From positions 1,178,001 to 1,242,000 of the forward strand of contig CAWEPI010000004.1 of assembly GCA_963810945.1 (NCBI GenBank): a stretch of 64,000 nucleotides of DNA. The letters are read 5' to 3'. The notes under the pieces are model-generated. The model was not told where the DNA came from. It saw only the letters and a list, made by a program, of their open reading frames with translations, and did not search any database. Of the stretch, positions 1 to 8,763 are shown piece after piece. The DNA comes from JAOUEA01 sp963810945. Lineage in GTDB: Bacteria; Actinomycetota; UBA4738; HRBIN12. The stretch's first letter is position 1. Every line of letters starts with the position of its first letter. A program made the position numbers and the translations under genes.

Positions 1-66
1 CAGGAACCCCTTCAGGTCCTCCTTCAAAGGGAACCCCGCATGGTCGCAGCCGAGCGCGATCCGCAT
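1..66 (-). CDS. rpiB: Ribose-5-phosphate isomerase B, N-terminal fragment
   Basis: The reverse complement opens with ATG and reads MRIALGCDHAGFPLKEDLKG before the left edge cuts it. GCDHAGF is the typical N-terminal active-site motif of the RpiB/LacAB family, which interconverts ribose 5-phosphate and ribulose 5-phosphate in the pentose phosphate pathway. Only 22 codons are visible. The ATG directly abuts the stop codon of the phosphatase upstream, so it is the downstream gene of the same operon. Confidence 0.8.
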   Translation of the reverse strand, partial: MRIALGCDHAGFPLKEDLKGFL

Positions 67-652
67 CTAGGCCTCCGCCGCCCGGGGCAGCGCCCCGTAG
101 AGCCCGTCCACCAGTCGCGCCACCCATTCGTCCAGCTCCCAAGCCACCGCGCGATAGCTCTCGAGGGGCATGCCCAGCGGATCCACGACGTCCTCGTCGT
201 GCGGGTTGCCCGCGAACCCACCGGCGCGGGCGGCGTCGGCCTCACGCACGCGCGCCTCCAGTGCGTCGGGTCCCGCCCCCGATGGCGGGGGCGGCAGCGA
301 CCCCACGAGTCGGGCCAGCTCCTTCAGGGTGAAGGTCTTGTGCGCCGTGTCCGGGCTGAAGCGCCCGATCGCGTCGCGATGTTCGCGGGCCATCGTGATC
401 ACGAGCGTGGCCTCCTGCACCATCGAGCCGGTGATCTCCCGGGCGACGTGGCCCGAGATATCGACCCCCCGCTCGGCCGCGGCCTGCACGGACTCGGCGC
501 GGGCCTCCGAGCCCTCCCACCCCTGGGTCCCCGCCGAGGCGACGTGAGGGGCCGCGGAACCGAACCGCGCGACGAGGGCGTCGCGCAGGAGCCCTTCCGC
601 GATCGGGAGAGCGGCAGATGTTGCCCGTGCACACCACGAGGATCGAGGTCAT
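67..652 (-). CDS. Low-molecular-weight protein-tyrosine phosphatase (YwlE/Wzb-like)
   Basis: The N-terminus carries the P-loop of cysteine phosphatases, VCTGNICRS (C-x5-R-S), and the C-terminal third carries the general-acid loop DVVDPLGMP. The family removes phosphate from tyrosine or arginine residues of cytoplasmic proteins; the substrate here is unknown. Length is about 195 aa, slightly longer than the usual 150-160. The frame breaks near position 606, where CCC is followed by one extra G before ATCGCGGAAGG; removing it restores one continuous protein. ATG overlaps the sua5 stop (ATGA), and rpiB follows without a gap, so sua5, this gene and rpiB are translationally coupled. Confidence 0.8.
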
Positions 653-1288
653 GGGGGAGGCGGCGAGTCTAGCAGCGGGCCGTCGCCGCCCAGTAGTCGC
701 ATGAGGCGCTCGGTGTCGACCGCACCGGTTCGCAGGATCCGCGCGGGACCGTGCGCGAGGTCCACGACCGTCGAGGGGGCGCCCGACAGCGGGGCCTCCT
801 GACAGAGGTAGACCGCGACGCGGTCTCCGAACGCGGCGGCGAGGGCATCGCAGTCGGCGGCGGGCGGCTCACCCGATCGGTTCGCGCTGCTCACGGCGAG
901 CGGCCCCGTTCCCGCGAGCACCGCGAGGGCCAACGGGTGGTGGGGCATCGCGCACGCCCACGCTCAGCCGATCGCCGCCCAGGTCCCACTCCCGGCTCGT
1001 CTCGGAACGGGCGAGGACCAACGTCAGGCCGCCCGGCCAGCACCCGGCCGCCAGGCGCTCCGCCCGCTCGTCGAAGACACCGACCGCCTCGGCCTCGCGC
1101 ACGGTCGCGACCAAGACCGGAAGCTCAAGATCGCGCCCGCGCCCCTTGGCCTCGAACACCCGCGCCGTGGCATCAGGGTCGTCGGGCCGCGTCCCGATGC
1201 CGTACACGGTGTCGGTCGGGAGCACGATCAGCGCGCCGCGCCGCGCGGCCGCGATCGCCTCGCCCACGGGGTCGGTGCTCACGGCCAT
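649..1288 (-). CDS. sua5: L-threonylcarbamoyladenylate synthase (Sua5/YrdC/YwlC)
   Basis: Makes threonylcarbamoyl-AMP for the universal t6A37 modification of ANN-decoding tRNAs. The YrdC fold is recognisable from LIVLPTDTVYGIGT near the N-terminus, CWPGGLTLVL in the middle and LAVSSANRSGEPP in the C-terminal half. About 212 aa, so a YrdC-only form without the extra Sua5 domain. The frame breaks near 950 (CGC followed by an extra G before ATGCCCCACC); correcting it gives VGVR-MPHHPLALAVL. The start overlaps the end of prmC by 10 bases, as in many actinobacterial prfA-prmC-sua5 operons. Confidence 0.88.
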
Positions 1289-2114
1289 CGCGCCGTCACC
1301 ACCCGGTCGCGCGCGGCCAGGTCGGGACGCACGACGACATCTTCGAACCCCGCTGCGCGGAGCACCTCGCTCACCCCAGGACCCTGATCGGATCCCGATC
1401 TCCAAGGCGATCGCGCCCCCGCTGCCGAGCCACCCCCCCGCCTCCGCAGCGAGCCGGGCATAGATCTCCACCCCGCCTCGCAGCGCGAGCGCGGGATCCG
1501 CCCTCACGTGCGGCGGGAGCGTCTCGTAGACGTCGTCGGTCACATAGGGCGGGTTGCTGACGACGAGGTCCACGTGACCGCGCAGGCGCGCCGGCAGCGG
1601 TTGGAGCAGATCGCCCTCCACGACCGTGACCTCCAGATCGAGCCGGACGGCGTTCTCCCTGGCGAGCGTCACCGCCTCCGTCGCGAGGTCGGTGGCCCAC
1701 GTGGATGCCCCGGGGTGTTCCTGCGCGAGCGACAGCGCGATCGCGCCCGTGCCGGTGCCCACGTCAACGACGACCGGCGCCTCGAGACCGTCGATCTCCG
1801 CGAGGGCGGCGTCGACGAGGATCTCGGTCTCGGGTCGCGGGATGAACACGCCCGGACGGACGTGCAGCACGAGGTGTCGGAAGCCCTCGTCCCCCGTGAG
1901 GTGTTGGACCGGGGTCCCGGCGCATCGGCGGCAGAGCGCACGGCCGAACGTCCGGGCCTCGGCGGAGCTCGAGGCCGTCCTCCCGGCCGTAGAGCCCGGC
2001 GCGATCGGTCCCGAGCACGTGGGCCAGCAACCGTTCGGCGGTGGGCAACGGGGCCTCGACGTCGTGGCGATCGAGGTACTCGGCCGCCCGGCGCACGACC
2101 TCGGCGGGACGCAT
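1279..2114 (-). CDS. prmC: Peptide chain release factor N5-glutamine methyltransferase PrmC
   Basis: Methylates the glutamine of the GGQ motif in release factors with S-adenosylmethionine. The SAM site VDVGTGTGAIALSLA and the catalytic NPPY motif (VVSNPPYVTDD) are clear; the region before FIPRPETE is the helical substrate-binding N-domain. Two frame breaks, near 1970 (CTC plus extra G) and near 1391 (GGG plus extra A), each disappear by removing one base after a third codon position. The ATG overlaps the prfA stop by one base (TGATG), so enzyme and substrate are made from coupled genes. Confidence 0.88.
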
Positions 2115-3211
2115 CAGGTGGCCCCGTCGCCGCCTTCGGCGAGCTGCGCCGCCCGCTCGGCGGCGTTCAACCGGTCGACGAACCCGTCGAGCTCCTCGCC
2201 GCCGGAAAGCACGTCCTGCAGCTGGTGGGACGTGTACTTGATGCGGTGGTCGGTCACCCGCCCGTCGGGGAAGTTGTAGGTGCGGATCTTCTCCGAGCGG
2301 TCGCCCGTGCCGAGCTGGGAGCGTCGCTCCGCCGCCTCCGCCGCCGAGGCCTCGTCCTGGGCCTTCTGCAGGAGCCGGGCGCGCAGGTACCGCATCGCCT
2401 TCTCGCGGTTCTGGAGCTGGGATCGCTCTTCCTGGCACTCCACCTTGATGCCGGAGGGCCTGTGGATGATCCGCACCGCCGAGTCGGTGGTGTTCACGGA
2501 CTGTCCTCCCGGGCCGGAGGACCGGTAGACCTGGAGCTCGATGTCTTCGGGGCGGATCTCGACCTCCACCTCCTCGGCCGTCGGCAGCACCGCCACCGTG
2601 GCCGTCGACGTGTGGATCCGGCCCTGCGACTCCGTCACCGGCACACGCTGGACGCGGTGGACGCCCGACTCGTGCTTCAGCGTCCGGTAGGCGTCCTTCC
2701 CGCGCACCTCGAGCACGACCTCCTTGAACCCACCGAGCTCGGAGGGCGAGGCCGAGAGCACCTCGGTCTTCCACCGATGACGCTCGGCGAGCCGTCGGTA
2801 CATCTCGAGGATCTCGCCGGCCCACAGCGCCGCTTCCTGACCACCGGCGCCGGCGCGGATCTCCACGATGAGGTCGCGCCCGTCGTTCGGATCCTTGGGG
2901 GTGAGGAGCAGCTCCAGCTGCGCCCGCAGCCCGTCGGCGTGCTCCTGGGCGCGTTCGGCTTCCTCGCGGAAGTAGGTGGCCATCTCGGGATCTGCCTCGG
3001 CGGCGGCCAGATCGCGCGCGTCTTCGGCCGCCGACGCGGCCTCGCGATAGGCGCGGTACGGCGTGACGATCTCCTCGAGCTCCGCGAACGCCATGCCGAG
3101 CTGTTTCAGCCGCTCGGGATCGCCCGAGGTCCCGGGTGCGGCCATCTCAGCCTGCACGGCCTCGTAGCGGGTCTCGATCTCCTCGAGGCGCGTGTCGATC
3201 CCGGTGGCCAT
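2114..3211 (-). CDS. prfA: Peptide chain release factor 1
   Basis: 365 aa, normal length for RF1. The peptidyl-tRNA hydrolysis loop SSGPGGQSVNTTDSAVRI is intact. The long helical N-terminal domain precedes the codon-recognition domain; FNFPDGRVTDHRI-type sequence (here YNFPDGRVTDHRIKY) near the C-terminus is typical of RF1/RF2. RF1 recognises UAA and UAG. No frameshift is present. The gene follows the DivIVA-like gene by 58 bases and leads the prfA-prmC-sua5-phosphatase-rpiB run. Confidence 0.95.
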   Translation of the reverse strand: MATGIDTRLEEIETRYEAVQAEMAAPGTSGDPERLKQLGMAFAELEEIVTPYRAYREAASAAEDARDLAAAEADPEMATYFREEAERAQEHADGLRAQLELLLTPKDPNDGRDLIVEIRAGAGGQEAALWAGEILEMYRRLAERHRWKTEVLSASPSELGGFKEVVLEVRGKDAYRTLKHESGVHRVQRVPVTESQGRIHTSTATVAVLPTAEEVEVEIRPEDIELQVYRSSGPGGQSVNTTDSAVRIIHRPSGIKVECQEERSQLQNREKAMRYLRARLLQKAQDEASAAEAAERRSQLGTGDRSEKIRTYNFPDGRVTDHRIKYTSHQLQDVLSGGEELDGFVDRLNAAERAAQLAEGGDGAT

Positions 3212-3269
3212 GCGTCGATCATCTCAGCCGAGGCTCCGGATCGCCTCCGGGAGCGGGCCCCGCGGGGGC

Positions 3270-4022
3270 TCAGTCCTCGGGCGTGTGATCGTCCGCGTCG
3301 AAGTCGAACTCGATGCCGTCGAAGTCCGGGAGGTCCACGCCCTCGCGCGACACCCACAGCTCCCCTGCGGGGGTGCCGGGCTCACCCTCAGCCGGTTCGT
3401 CTTCCGCGTCCGACGGCGCCGACCCGCTCGCGGCCGCCTCGGCCTCCGCGATCGGCGCCGGCAGCTCCTCGGGCTCGTCGAGGAGGACATCGAGATCCTG
3501 CGCGGCGGAGAGCAACCGAGCCTGCATCGCCTGCAGCTGGTCGAAGAGCTCCTGTCGGCGGCCCGCCAACCCCGTCAGCGCACGCTCGGCCTCCGCGCGC
3601 GCCTGCTCCAGGAGCCGCTCCGCCTCGGCTTTCGCCTCCGCGGCCCGCGACTCCGCCTCCGTGCGGATCCGCTCCGCGTCGGCGCGGGCCTCCTCCACGA
3701 TCCGGCCCGACTCGTCCTTCGCCTCGGTGACGAGCCGATCCGCCTCCTTGTCCGCGGTGCCCAGCAGACCCGCGAACTTCTTGGCGAAGGCCTCGTAGGG
3801 GTCGCTCTCGGGGACGGCCACGGGCGCGGCCGGCGTCGACGGCGCGTTCTGGGCCGCCATCTTGGCGTCGTTCAGCTCGCGTTCGAGGCTCTCCAGCTGC
3901 TCCGCCACCGCGTAGAGGTAGTCACGGACCTGGTCGACGTCGTATCCACGGCGCACCGTGCCGAATTCCTTGCGACGGATCGCCTCGGCGCTCGGTGCCA
4001 GGGACAGGTCTAGATCGGGCAT
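3270..4022 (-). CDS. DivIVA-domain coiled-coil protein
   Basis: The N-terminus (LAPSAEAIRRKEFGTVRRGYDVDQVRDYLYAV) is a DivIVA/Wag31-type membrane-targeting and dimerisation region. Residues about 60-165 are an Ala/Glu/Arg-rich coiled coil (for example RAEAERLLEQARAEAERAL). The last 80 residues are acidic, Ala- and Pro-rich and look disordered. Such proteins mark curved membrane and recruit envelope or division factors; the specific partner is unknown. It is not next to ftsZ or the mur genes, so it is probably an accessory DivIVA paralogue. RBS GGGAGG lies just upstream of the ATG. Confidence 0.75.
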   Translation of the reverse strand: MPDLDLSLAPSAEAIRRKEFGTVRRGYDVDQVRDYLYAVAEQLESLERELNDAKMAAQNAPSTPAAPVAVPESDPYEAFAKKFAGLLGTADKEADRLVTEAKDESGRIVEEARADAERIRTEAESRAAEAKAEAERLLEQARAEAERALTGLAGRRQELFDQLQAMQARLLSAAQDLDVLLDEPEELPAPIAEAEAAASGSAPSDAEDEPAEGEPGTPAGELWVSREGVDLPDFDGIEFDFDADDHTPED

Positions 4023-4079
4023 GGGGAAGCCTCCCGTTGCGTTCGATGGCCGCTATCTTCCGCGGGTCGGGCCCTCGAA

Positions 4080-5012
4080 TCAACGACCACTGGGAGGCTC
4101 CCGTCGAGCCGGGGCTGCCGCAGGGTCCGCCTCGCGGCGCAGGACCTCATCGAAGGAGGCGATCGCGACCTCGATCTGCTGGGTGTCCGGCTCCCGCGTC
4201 GTGATCTTCTGGAGCCAGATTCCGGGGCGCATCAGGGCGCGCATCAGGGCCGCGTCGGGGAACCGCGCACCGAGGCGCAGCGCCTCGTACGCGAGCCCCG
4301 CGATGATCGGGATCGCGATCACGCGCGACAGGAGCCGCCAGAGGATGCCCGGCGTGCCGAAGAGCGTGAACACGAAGATCGTCACGATCATCACGATGAT
4401 CAGGAAGTTCGTGCCGCAGCGCACGTGCTCCTTGGGGAACCGATCGACGTGGGTGGGGTCGAGCGGCTCGGCGTGCTCGTAGGCAGCGATCGTCTTGTGC
4501 TCGGCGCCGTGGTACTGGAAGACCCGCTGGACGTCCTTGAACCGACCGATCAGCCAGAGGTAGCCGACGAAGAGCGCCACCCGGAACACGCCTTCCGCGA
4601 CGAGCACCGCCACGCCATCGCCGAGACGGCTCCCCGCCCACGCGAACAGGGTGGTGGGCCCGAGGATGAAGATCCCGACGAAGAGCACCATCGCCACCGC
4701 CAGGGAGATCCCCACCTGCCGCGACGTGAGGCGGTCCTCCTCCTCGAGCGACTGGTTGGCGGCGACGACCATCGCGCGCACGCCGATCGCCAGGGATTGA
4801 CCGAGCACGATCACCCCGCGCAGGAAGGGCTTGCCGAGGATCGGGTGCCGGCCGAGCACGGAATCGATGTCGTGCGACTCGACGTGGATGTCGCCCTGCG
4901 GACGCCGCACGGCGACCGCCCAATGGGCGAGGCCGCGCATCATCACGCCTTCCATGACGGCCTGGCCGCCGTAGAGGTGGTTCGCCCGGGGCGGCGACGC
5001 CTCGTCGGACAC
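4080..5012 (-). CDS. DUF1385 family membrane protein (YqhQ-like)
   Basis: 310 aa. It begins with the family signature NHLYGGQAVMEGVMMRG and contains HGAEHK (QYHGAEHKTIAAYEH) and RCGTNFL, all characteristic of DUF1385. Several hydrophobic segments are visible (about residues 95-120, 130-155, 205-240). The biochemical function is not established; the family often sits beside rpmE and prfA in Actinobacteria and Firmicutes, as here. The GTG start is 5 bases after the rpmE stop, so it is probably co-transcribed with rpmE. No frameshift. Confidence 0.82.
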   Translation of the reverse strand: MSDEASPPRANHLYGGQAVMEGVMMRGLAHWAVAVRRPQGDIHVESHDIDSVLGRHPILGKPFLRGVIVLGQSLAIGVRAMVVAANQSLEEEDRLTSRQVGISLAVAMVLFVGIFILGPTTLFAWAGSRLGDGVAVLVAEGVFRVALFVGYLWLIGRFKDVQRVFQYHGAEHKTIAAYEHAEPLDPTHVDRFPKEHVRCGTNFLIIVMIVTIFVFTLFGTPGILWRLLSRVIAIPIIAGLAYEALRLGARFPDAALMRALMRPGIWLQKITTREPDTQQIEVAIASFDEVLRREADPAAAPARREPPSGR

Positions 5013-5017
5013 GGGAC

Positions 5018-5245
5018 TCAGGACTTGGCGGCCTGCTGCGCCTGCTTGGTCTTCTCGTAGCGACGCTGGAACCGCTCGACACGGCCGCCGGTGTCGACGA
5101 GCTTCTGCTTGCCCGTGTAGAAGGGGTGGCAGTTGGAGCAGATGTCCGCGCGGATCTCGCTCACCGTGGAGCGGGTCTGGAACGTGTTCCCGCAGGAACA
5201 GTGGACGGAGGCCATCTGGTAGTCGGGGTGGATGCCTGGCTTCAT
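5018..5245 (-). CDS. rpmE: 50S ribosomal protein L31, zinc-binding form
   Basis: 75 aa from MKPGIHPDYQ. The zinc ligands C16, C18, C36 and C39 (HCSCGNTF and DICSNCHPFYTG) make this the C+ form of L31; loss of these cysteines marks the zinc-independent paralogue. I chose the inner ATG at 5245 rather than an upstream in-frame codon because the family starts at MK-x-GIHP and GAAGGAG lies 11 bases before it. It follows rho, the usual actinobacterial order. Confidence 0.93.
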   Translation of the reverse strand: MKPGIHPDYQMASVHCSCGNTFQTRSTVSEIRADICSNCHPFYTGKQKLVDTGGRVERFQRRYEKTKQAQQAAKS

Positions 5246-5328
5246 GGTGTGGGGTTCTCCTTCAGTGGGGCGCGTCAAGGGTACCTTCCGCTCGTATCAA
5301 CGCCCCGGTATTCCCGGAGCGCAGGCGG

Positions 5329-7131
5329 CTAGCCGCCCGAGGGCGCCTTCGCGATCTCCTTCAGGAACTGCTCGTTGGACTTGGTGGCACGGATCTTGTC
5401 CGTGAGCAGCTCCAGCGCGGCGGCCGGCTCCAGCGCGTGCAACACGCGGCGCAGCTTGATCACGAGCGCCAGCTCTTCCGGTCCCATGAGCAGCTCTTCC
5501 TTGCGGGTGCCGGACGCGTCCACGTTGATGGCCGGGAAGAGGCGCTTCTCGGCGAGCGAGCGGTCGAGGCGGAGCTCCATGTTGCCCGTGCCCTTGAACT
5601 CCTCGAAGATCCCGTCGTCCATCCGCGAGCCCGTCTCGACCAGCGCGCTCGCGATGATGGTGAACGAGCCACCCTCCTCGATGTTGCGGGCGGCGCCGAA
5701 GAACCGGCGCGGCGGGTAGAGCGCGGCGGAGTCGATGCCGCCCGTCAGGATCTTGCCCGACGTGGGCATCGCCAGGTTGTAGGCGCGCGCGAGCCGCGTG
5801 AGGGAGTCGAGGATGATCACGACGTCCTGCTTCTGCTCCGCGAGGCGCTTCGCGCGCTCCAGCACGAGCTCGGTCACCTGCACGTGCTGGTCGGTGGGCT
5901 TGTCGAAGGTCGAGTACACGACCTCGGCCGCCGTGACGGTCCGCTGCCAGTCCGTGACCTCCTCCGGCCGCTCGTCCACGAGGAGCACGATCAGGTGCAC
6001 CTCGGGATTGGAGTGCAAGATGCCGTTGGCGATCTGCTTGAGGATCGTCGTCTTGCCCGCCTTGGGCGGTGAGACCACCATGCCGCGCTGGCCCTTGCCG
6101 ATGGGCGCGATCATGTCGATGATCCGCTCCGAGACGGCGACGGGCCCGTTCTCGAGCCGGAACCGGTCGTCGGGGAACAGCGGCGTGAGCTTCTCGAAGT
6201 TCGCGCGCTCCTTGGCGGCCTCGGGGTCCATGCCGTTCACGGAGTCGACCTCGAGCAGGGCCGCGTACTTCTCGTTGTCGCGCGGTCGGCGGACCTTGCC
6301 CTCGAGCACGTCGCCCTTGCGGAGCGACATCTTCCGCACCTGGGAGAGCGAGACGTAGACGTCCTCGGGACCGGGCGTGTAGCCGGAGGTCCGCAGGAAG
6401 CCGTAGCCGTCGGGGAGCAGGTCGAGGATGCCGGAGACGGTGGGTGCGTTCGCGATCTCCTCCGCCCGCTCCTGCTCTTCGCGGACGCGGCGCTCCTCGC
6501 GCTGCCGGCGCCGCTCCTCACGCGATGGGCGCTGGCGACGTCCGTCGCGATCCCGCCCGCCGTCGCGGTTCTGATCCTGGTCCCGGTTGCGGTCCTGGTC
6601 CCGGTTGCGGTCCTGGTCCCGGTTGCGGTCCTGACCGCGGTTCTGGTTCTGGTCGCGATTGCGATCTTGCCCGCGATCCTGACCGCGGTTCTGGTTCTGG
6701 TCTTGGTCGCGCTTGCGGTCGGGGGCGCGGTCGCGCCCCTGCTCGCGGCCGCCGTCGCTGTCGCGGCGGTCCTCACCGCGCTCGTCGCCGAGGTCTTCGC
6801 CGCGCTCCTCGTCCGAACCGGCCGAGCGCTCGCTCGGGGTGGCCTCGGTCTCGACGGTGGCCTCCGATGTGGCGGCCTCGGGCTCGGCTCCCGTGGTGGC
6901 GGCCGGGGCCTGCGCCTCGCCGTCGCCGCGACGTGTCCGCGGGCTGCGCGCGGTGGTCTCGCCGTTGCCGGCGCTCTCCTGCCCGCCGTTGCCGCCCTTG
7001 GCGACGATCGCGTCGATCAAGCCGGCCTTGCGCAGCTTCTGTGTGCCCTCGATGCCCATCTCCTGGGCGATCCGCTGCAGCTCGGGGATGAGCTTGCCCT
7101 CGAGGGCGCTGCGGTCCGTGGTGGTCTCCAT
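5329..7131 (-). CDS. rho: Transcription termination factor Rho with a long basic/polar insertion
   Basis: 600 aa. The N-terminal Rho_N SAP-like segment (ALEGKLIPELQRIAQEMGIEG) is followed by about 170 residues of low-complexity sequence rich in Asp, Arg, Gln and Asn. The RNA-binding cold-shock-like domain follows (SGILDLLPDGYGFLRT), then the hexameric ATPase with Walker A PPKAGKTTIL and Walker B VVIILDSLTRLARAYN. Long insertions here are known in actinobacterial Rho proteins such as Micrococcus and Mycobacterium, where they affect RNA binding. It starts 4 bases after the transaldolase stop, so it is read through from the cpgS unit. No frameshift. Confidence 0.96.
   Translation of the reverse strand: METTTDRSALEGKLIPELQRIAQEMGIEGTQKLRKAGLIDAIVAKGGNGGQESAGNGETTARSPRTRRGDGEAQAPAATTGAEPEAATSEATVETEATPSERSAGSDEERGEDLGDERGEDRRDSDGGREQGRDRAPDRKRDQDQNQNRGQDRGQDRNRDQNQNRGQDRNRDQDRNRDQDRNRDQDQNRDGGRDRDGRRQRPSREERRRQREERRVREEQERAEEIANAPTVSGILDLLPDGYGFLRTSGYTPGPEDVYVSLSQVRKMSLRKGDVLEGKVRRPRDNEKYAALLEVDSVNGMDPEAAKERANFEKLTPLFPDDRFRLENGPVAVSERIIDMIAPIGKGQRGMVVSPPKAGKTTILKQIANGILHSNPEVHLIVLLVDERPEEVTDWQRTVTAAEVVYSTFDKPTDQHVQVTELVLERAKRLAEQKQDVVIILDSLTRLARAYNLAMPTSGKILTGGIDSAALYPPRRFFGAARNIEEGGSFTIIASALVETGSRMDDGIFEEFKGTGNMELRLDRSLAEKRLFPAINVDASGTRKEELLMGPEELALVIKLRRVLHALEPAAALELLTDKIRATKSNEQFLKEIAKAPSGG
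6571..6720. repeat. In-frame tandem repeats coding the Asp/Arg/Gln/Asn tract of Rho
   Basis: An 18-base unit (cggttgcggtcctggtcc) occurs three times head to tail around 6583-6630, and a longer unit containing tcctgaccgcggttctgg occurs twice (about 6629-6654 and 6678-6703). All units keep the reading frame and encode repeats such as DQDRNR and RGQDRNRDQNQN on the minus strand. Slippage or unequal crossing-over probably changes the length of this tract. Confidence 0.8.
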
Positions 7132-7135
7132 GAGG

Positions 7136-7798
7136 CTATGCCTCTCCCTTCAGTTCGTTCTGGAGCGTGTTCCAGTCGGCCAGGAACTTCTCGAGGCCGA
7201 GGTCGGTCAGTGGATGCTTCACGAGCTTCGTGAAGACGTCGTACGGCATGGTGGCGATGTCCGCCCCCGCCAGCGCCGACTCCACCACGTGCATGGGGTG
7301 TCGGAGCGAGGCTGCGAGGACGTTGGTCTCGTACCCCTGGACCTCGTAGAGGTCGCAGATGGCCCGGAGCATCCCCATGCCGTCGGCGGCGACGTCGTCC
7401 AGCCTACCGAGGAACGGCGACACGATGTACGCGCCGATCTCGGCGGCGAGGATGGCCTGCGCCGGCGAGAACACGAGGGTGACGTTGATCCTGATGCCCT
7501 CGTCGGTGAGCCGCTTCCCGGCGGCGAGGCCGTTGGCGGTCATGGGGACCTTCACCACAGCGTTCGGCGCTTTGGCGGCGAGCTTGAGGCCCTCCTCGTA
7601 CATCGGGTCGGCCTCGGTGTTGGTGGTCTCCAGCGAGATGTCGCCCGCGACGGTGTCGAGGATCTCCTGCCAGACGGCGTCGGGATCCTCGCCTTCCTTC
7701 GCGATCAACGACGGGTTCGTCGTCACGCCGGAGAGCACGCCCCAGCGGTTGATCTCGCGGATCTCCTCGATGTTCGCGGTGTCCAGGAACAATCTCAT
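7136..7798 (-). CDS. tal: Transaldolase / fructose-6-phosphate aldolase family, small type
   Basis: 220 aa. MRLFLDTANIEEIREI, GVTTNPSL and the Schiff-base lysine in NAVVKVPMT identify the short (TalC/FSA-like) transaldolase subfamily, a decameric TIM-barrel class. Most actinobacterial members act as transaldolases in the pentose phosphate pathway; aldolase activity on fructose 6-phosphate cannot be excluded from sequence. Its ATG overlaps the stop of the 2-phosphoglycerate kinase gene (ATGA), linking it translationally to the cyclic diphosphoglycerate genes. rho follows 4 bases downstream. Confidence 0.85.
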   Translation of the reverse strand: MRLFLDTANIEEIREINRWGVLSGVTTNPSLIAKEGEDPDAVWQEILDTVAGDISLETTNTEADPMYEEGLKLAAKAPNAVVKVPMTANGLAAGKRLTDEGIRINVTLVFSPAQAILAAEIGAYIVSPFLGRLDDVAADGMGMLRAICDLYEVQGYETNVLAASLRHPMHVVESALAGADIATMPYDVFTKLVKHPLTDLGLEKFLADWNTLQNELKGEA

Positions 7799-8763
7799 GC
7801 GGACTTCCCTTCGGTGCGCGTGGCCGCCGGCTCGGCGGCACGAAGTTCGTCGGCGCGCGTGGTGGCGCGCTCCATGACCAGGTCGATCACGGCGGCGAGC
7901 GACTGGTCGAAGCTGTAGTTCGGGATCAGGGGCACCCCGTGCGAGAGCGCCTGGCTCTTCACCCAACGCTGGAGCTTCCGGATCTTCTCGAACCCGTCCG
8001 CATACCGGCGGGCAGGCCGGGCGGCCACGGCGTCCTCGCGCGCGGCGAAGTGCGTGAGGTGACGCTCCTCGTCCTCGACGCCGATCAGGAAGGAGACCGC
8101 CACGATCCGGTCGCCGTAGGACGCGATGTCGAAGAACCCCGGCACGACGTGGGCCCCCTCGATGATGATCGAGGTCCCCTCCGTGGCGGCCCGCTCGATC
8201 AACGCGTTGATGCCTACCGAGACCGCCGCGGTCTGTTCGCGGAACCCCAGGATCAGGGCGTCTGCGGACTTGGTCGGCGGCTCGCGCAGCGCGGTGTCCG
8301 CCTGGAAGGACGAGGTGTGCAGCGTGGGCATCAGCTCGGGCGAGAGCATCGAGCGCATGACCTCGCGGATCGCATCGGTGGCCACCACCCGCACGATGCC
8401 GAGGCGCGCGGCGAGCTGGGTCGCGATGGTGGACTTGCCGACCCCGGTGGCACCGCCGATCAGGATCACCAGTGGCACGTCCAGGTTCTCGACCTCGCGC
8501 CAACGGAGGTAGTTCTTGGCGTAGCGGTCGCCGTGCAGCTCGGTGATGACCTCGAGGGCAACGTCGGAGAGCTCGGCGCTGGTGAGCGTGGCGCGACCGT
8601 TGGCGCGCAGCCGGTCCTCGACCGCCTCCGCCACCTGATAGGAGCGGTACGGCGAGAGGCCCGTGACCATGACCTGCGATGCCATCAGCCCCTTCGAGAA
8701 GGGCAGGCCCGGCTCGCGGTCGGTGATCACGATCGCCGGTTCTTTGGATTCCTTCTGACTCAC
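7795..8763 (-). CDS. 2-phosphoglycerate kinase with N-terminal ATP-cone
   Basis: 322 aa from a GTG at 8763 that overlaps the cpgS stop (GTGA). Residues about 10-90 look like an ATP-cone (LPFSKGLMASQVMVTGLS then YQVAEAVEDRL), followed by a P-loop kinase with GGATGVGKST at 103-112 and ATDAIREVMRSML shortly after. This two-part layout matches the archaeal 2-phosphoglycerate kinase of Methanothermus, which phosphorylates 2-phosphoglycerate to 2,3-diphosphoglycerate with ATP. Its direct coupling to cyclic 2,3-diphosphoglycerate synthetase supports the specific assignment over a generic kinase. A longer upstream in-frame reading is rejected because it lies inside cpgS. No frameshift. Confidence 0.82.
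   Translation of the reverse strand: MSQKESKEPAIVITDREPGLPFSKGLMASQVMVTGLSPYRSYQVAEAVEDRLRANGRATLTSAELSDVALEVITELHGDRYAKNYLRWREVENLDVPLVILIGGATGVGKSTIATQLAARLGIVRVVATDAIREVMRSMLSPELMPTLHTSSFQADTALREPPTKSADALILGFREQTAAVSVGINALIERAATEGTSIIIEGAHVVPGFFDIASYGDRIVAVSFLIGVEDEERHLTHFAAREDAVAARPARRYADGFEKIRKLQRWVKSQALSHGVPLIPNYSFDQSLAAVIDLVMERATTRADELRAAEPAATRTEGKSA

Noticed and set aside
6571..6720. Regular short repeats resembling a CRISPR array
   Set aside because: The units are directly adjacent with no unique spacers and keep the rho reading frame.
7136..7798. Specific fructose-6-phosphate aldolase
   Set aside because: Short transaldolases and FSA share the visible motifs; transaldolase is the commoner activity in Actinobacteria, so I gave the family with that default.
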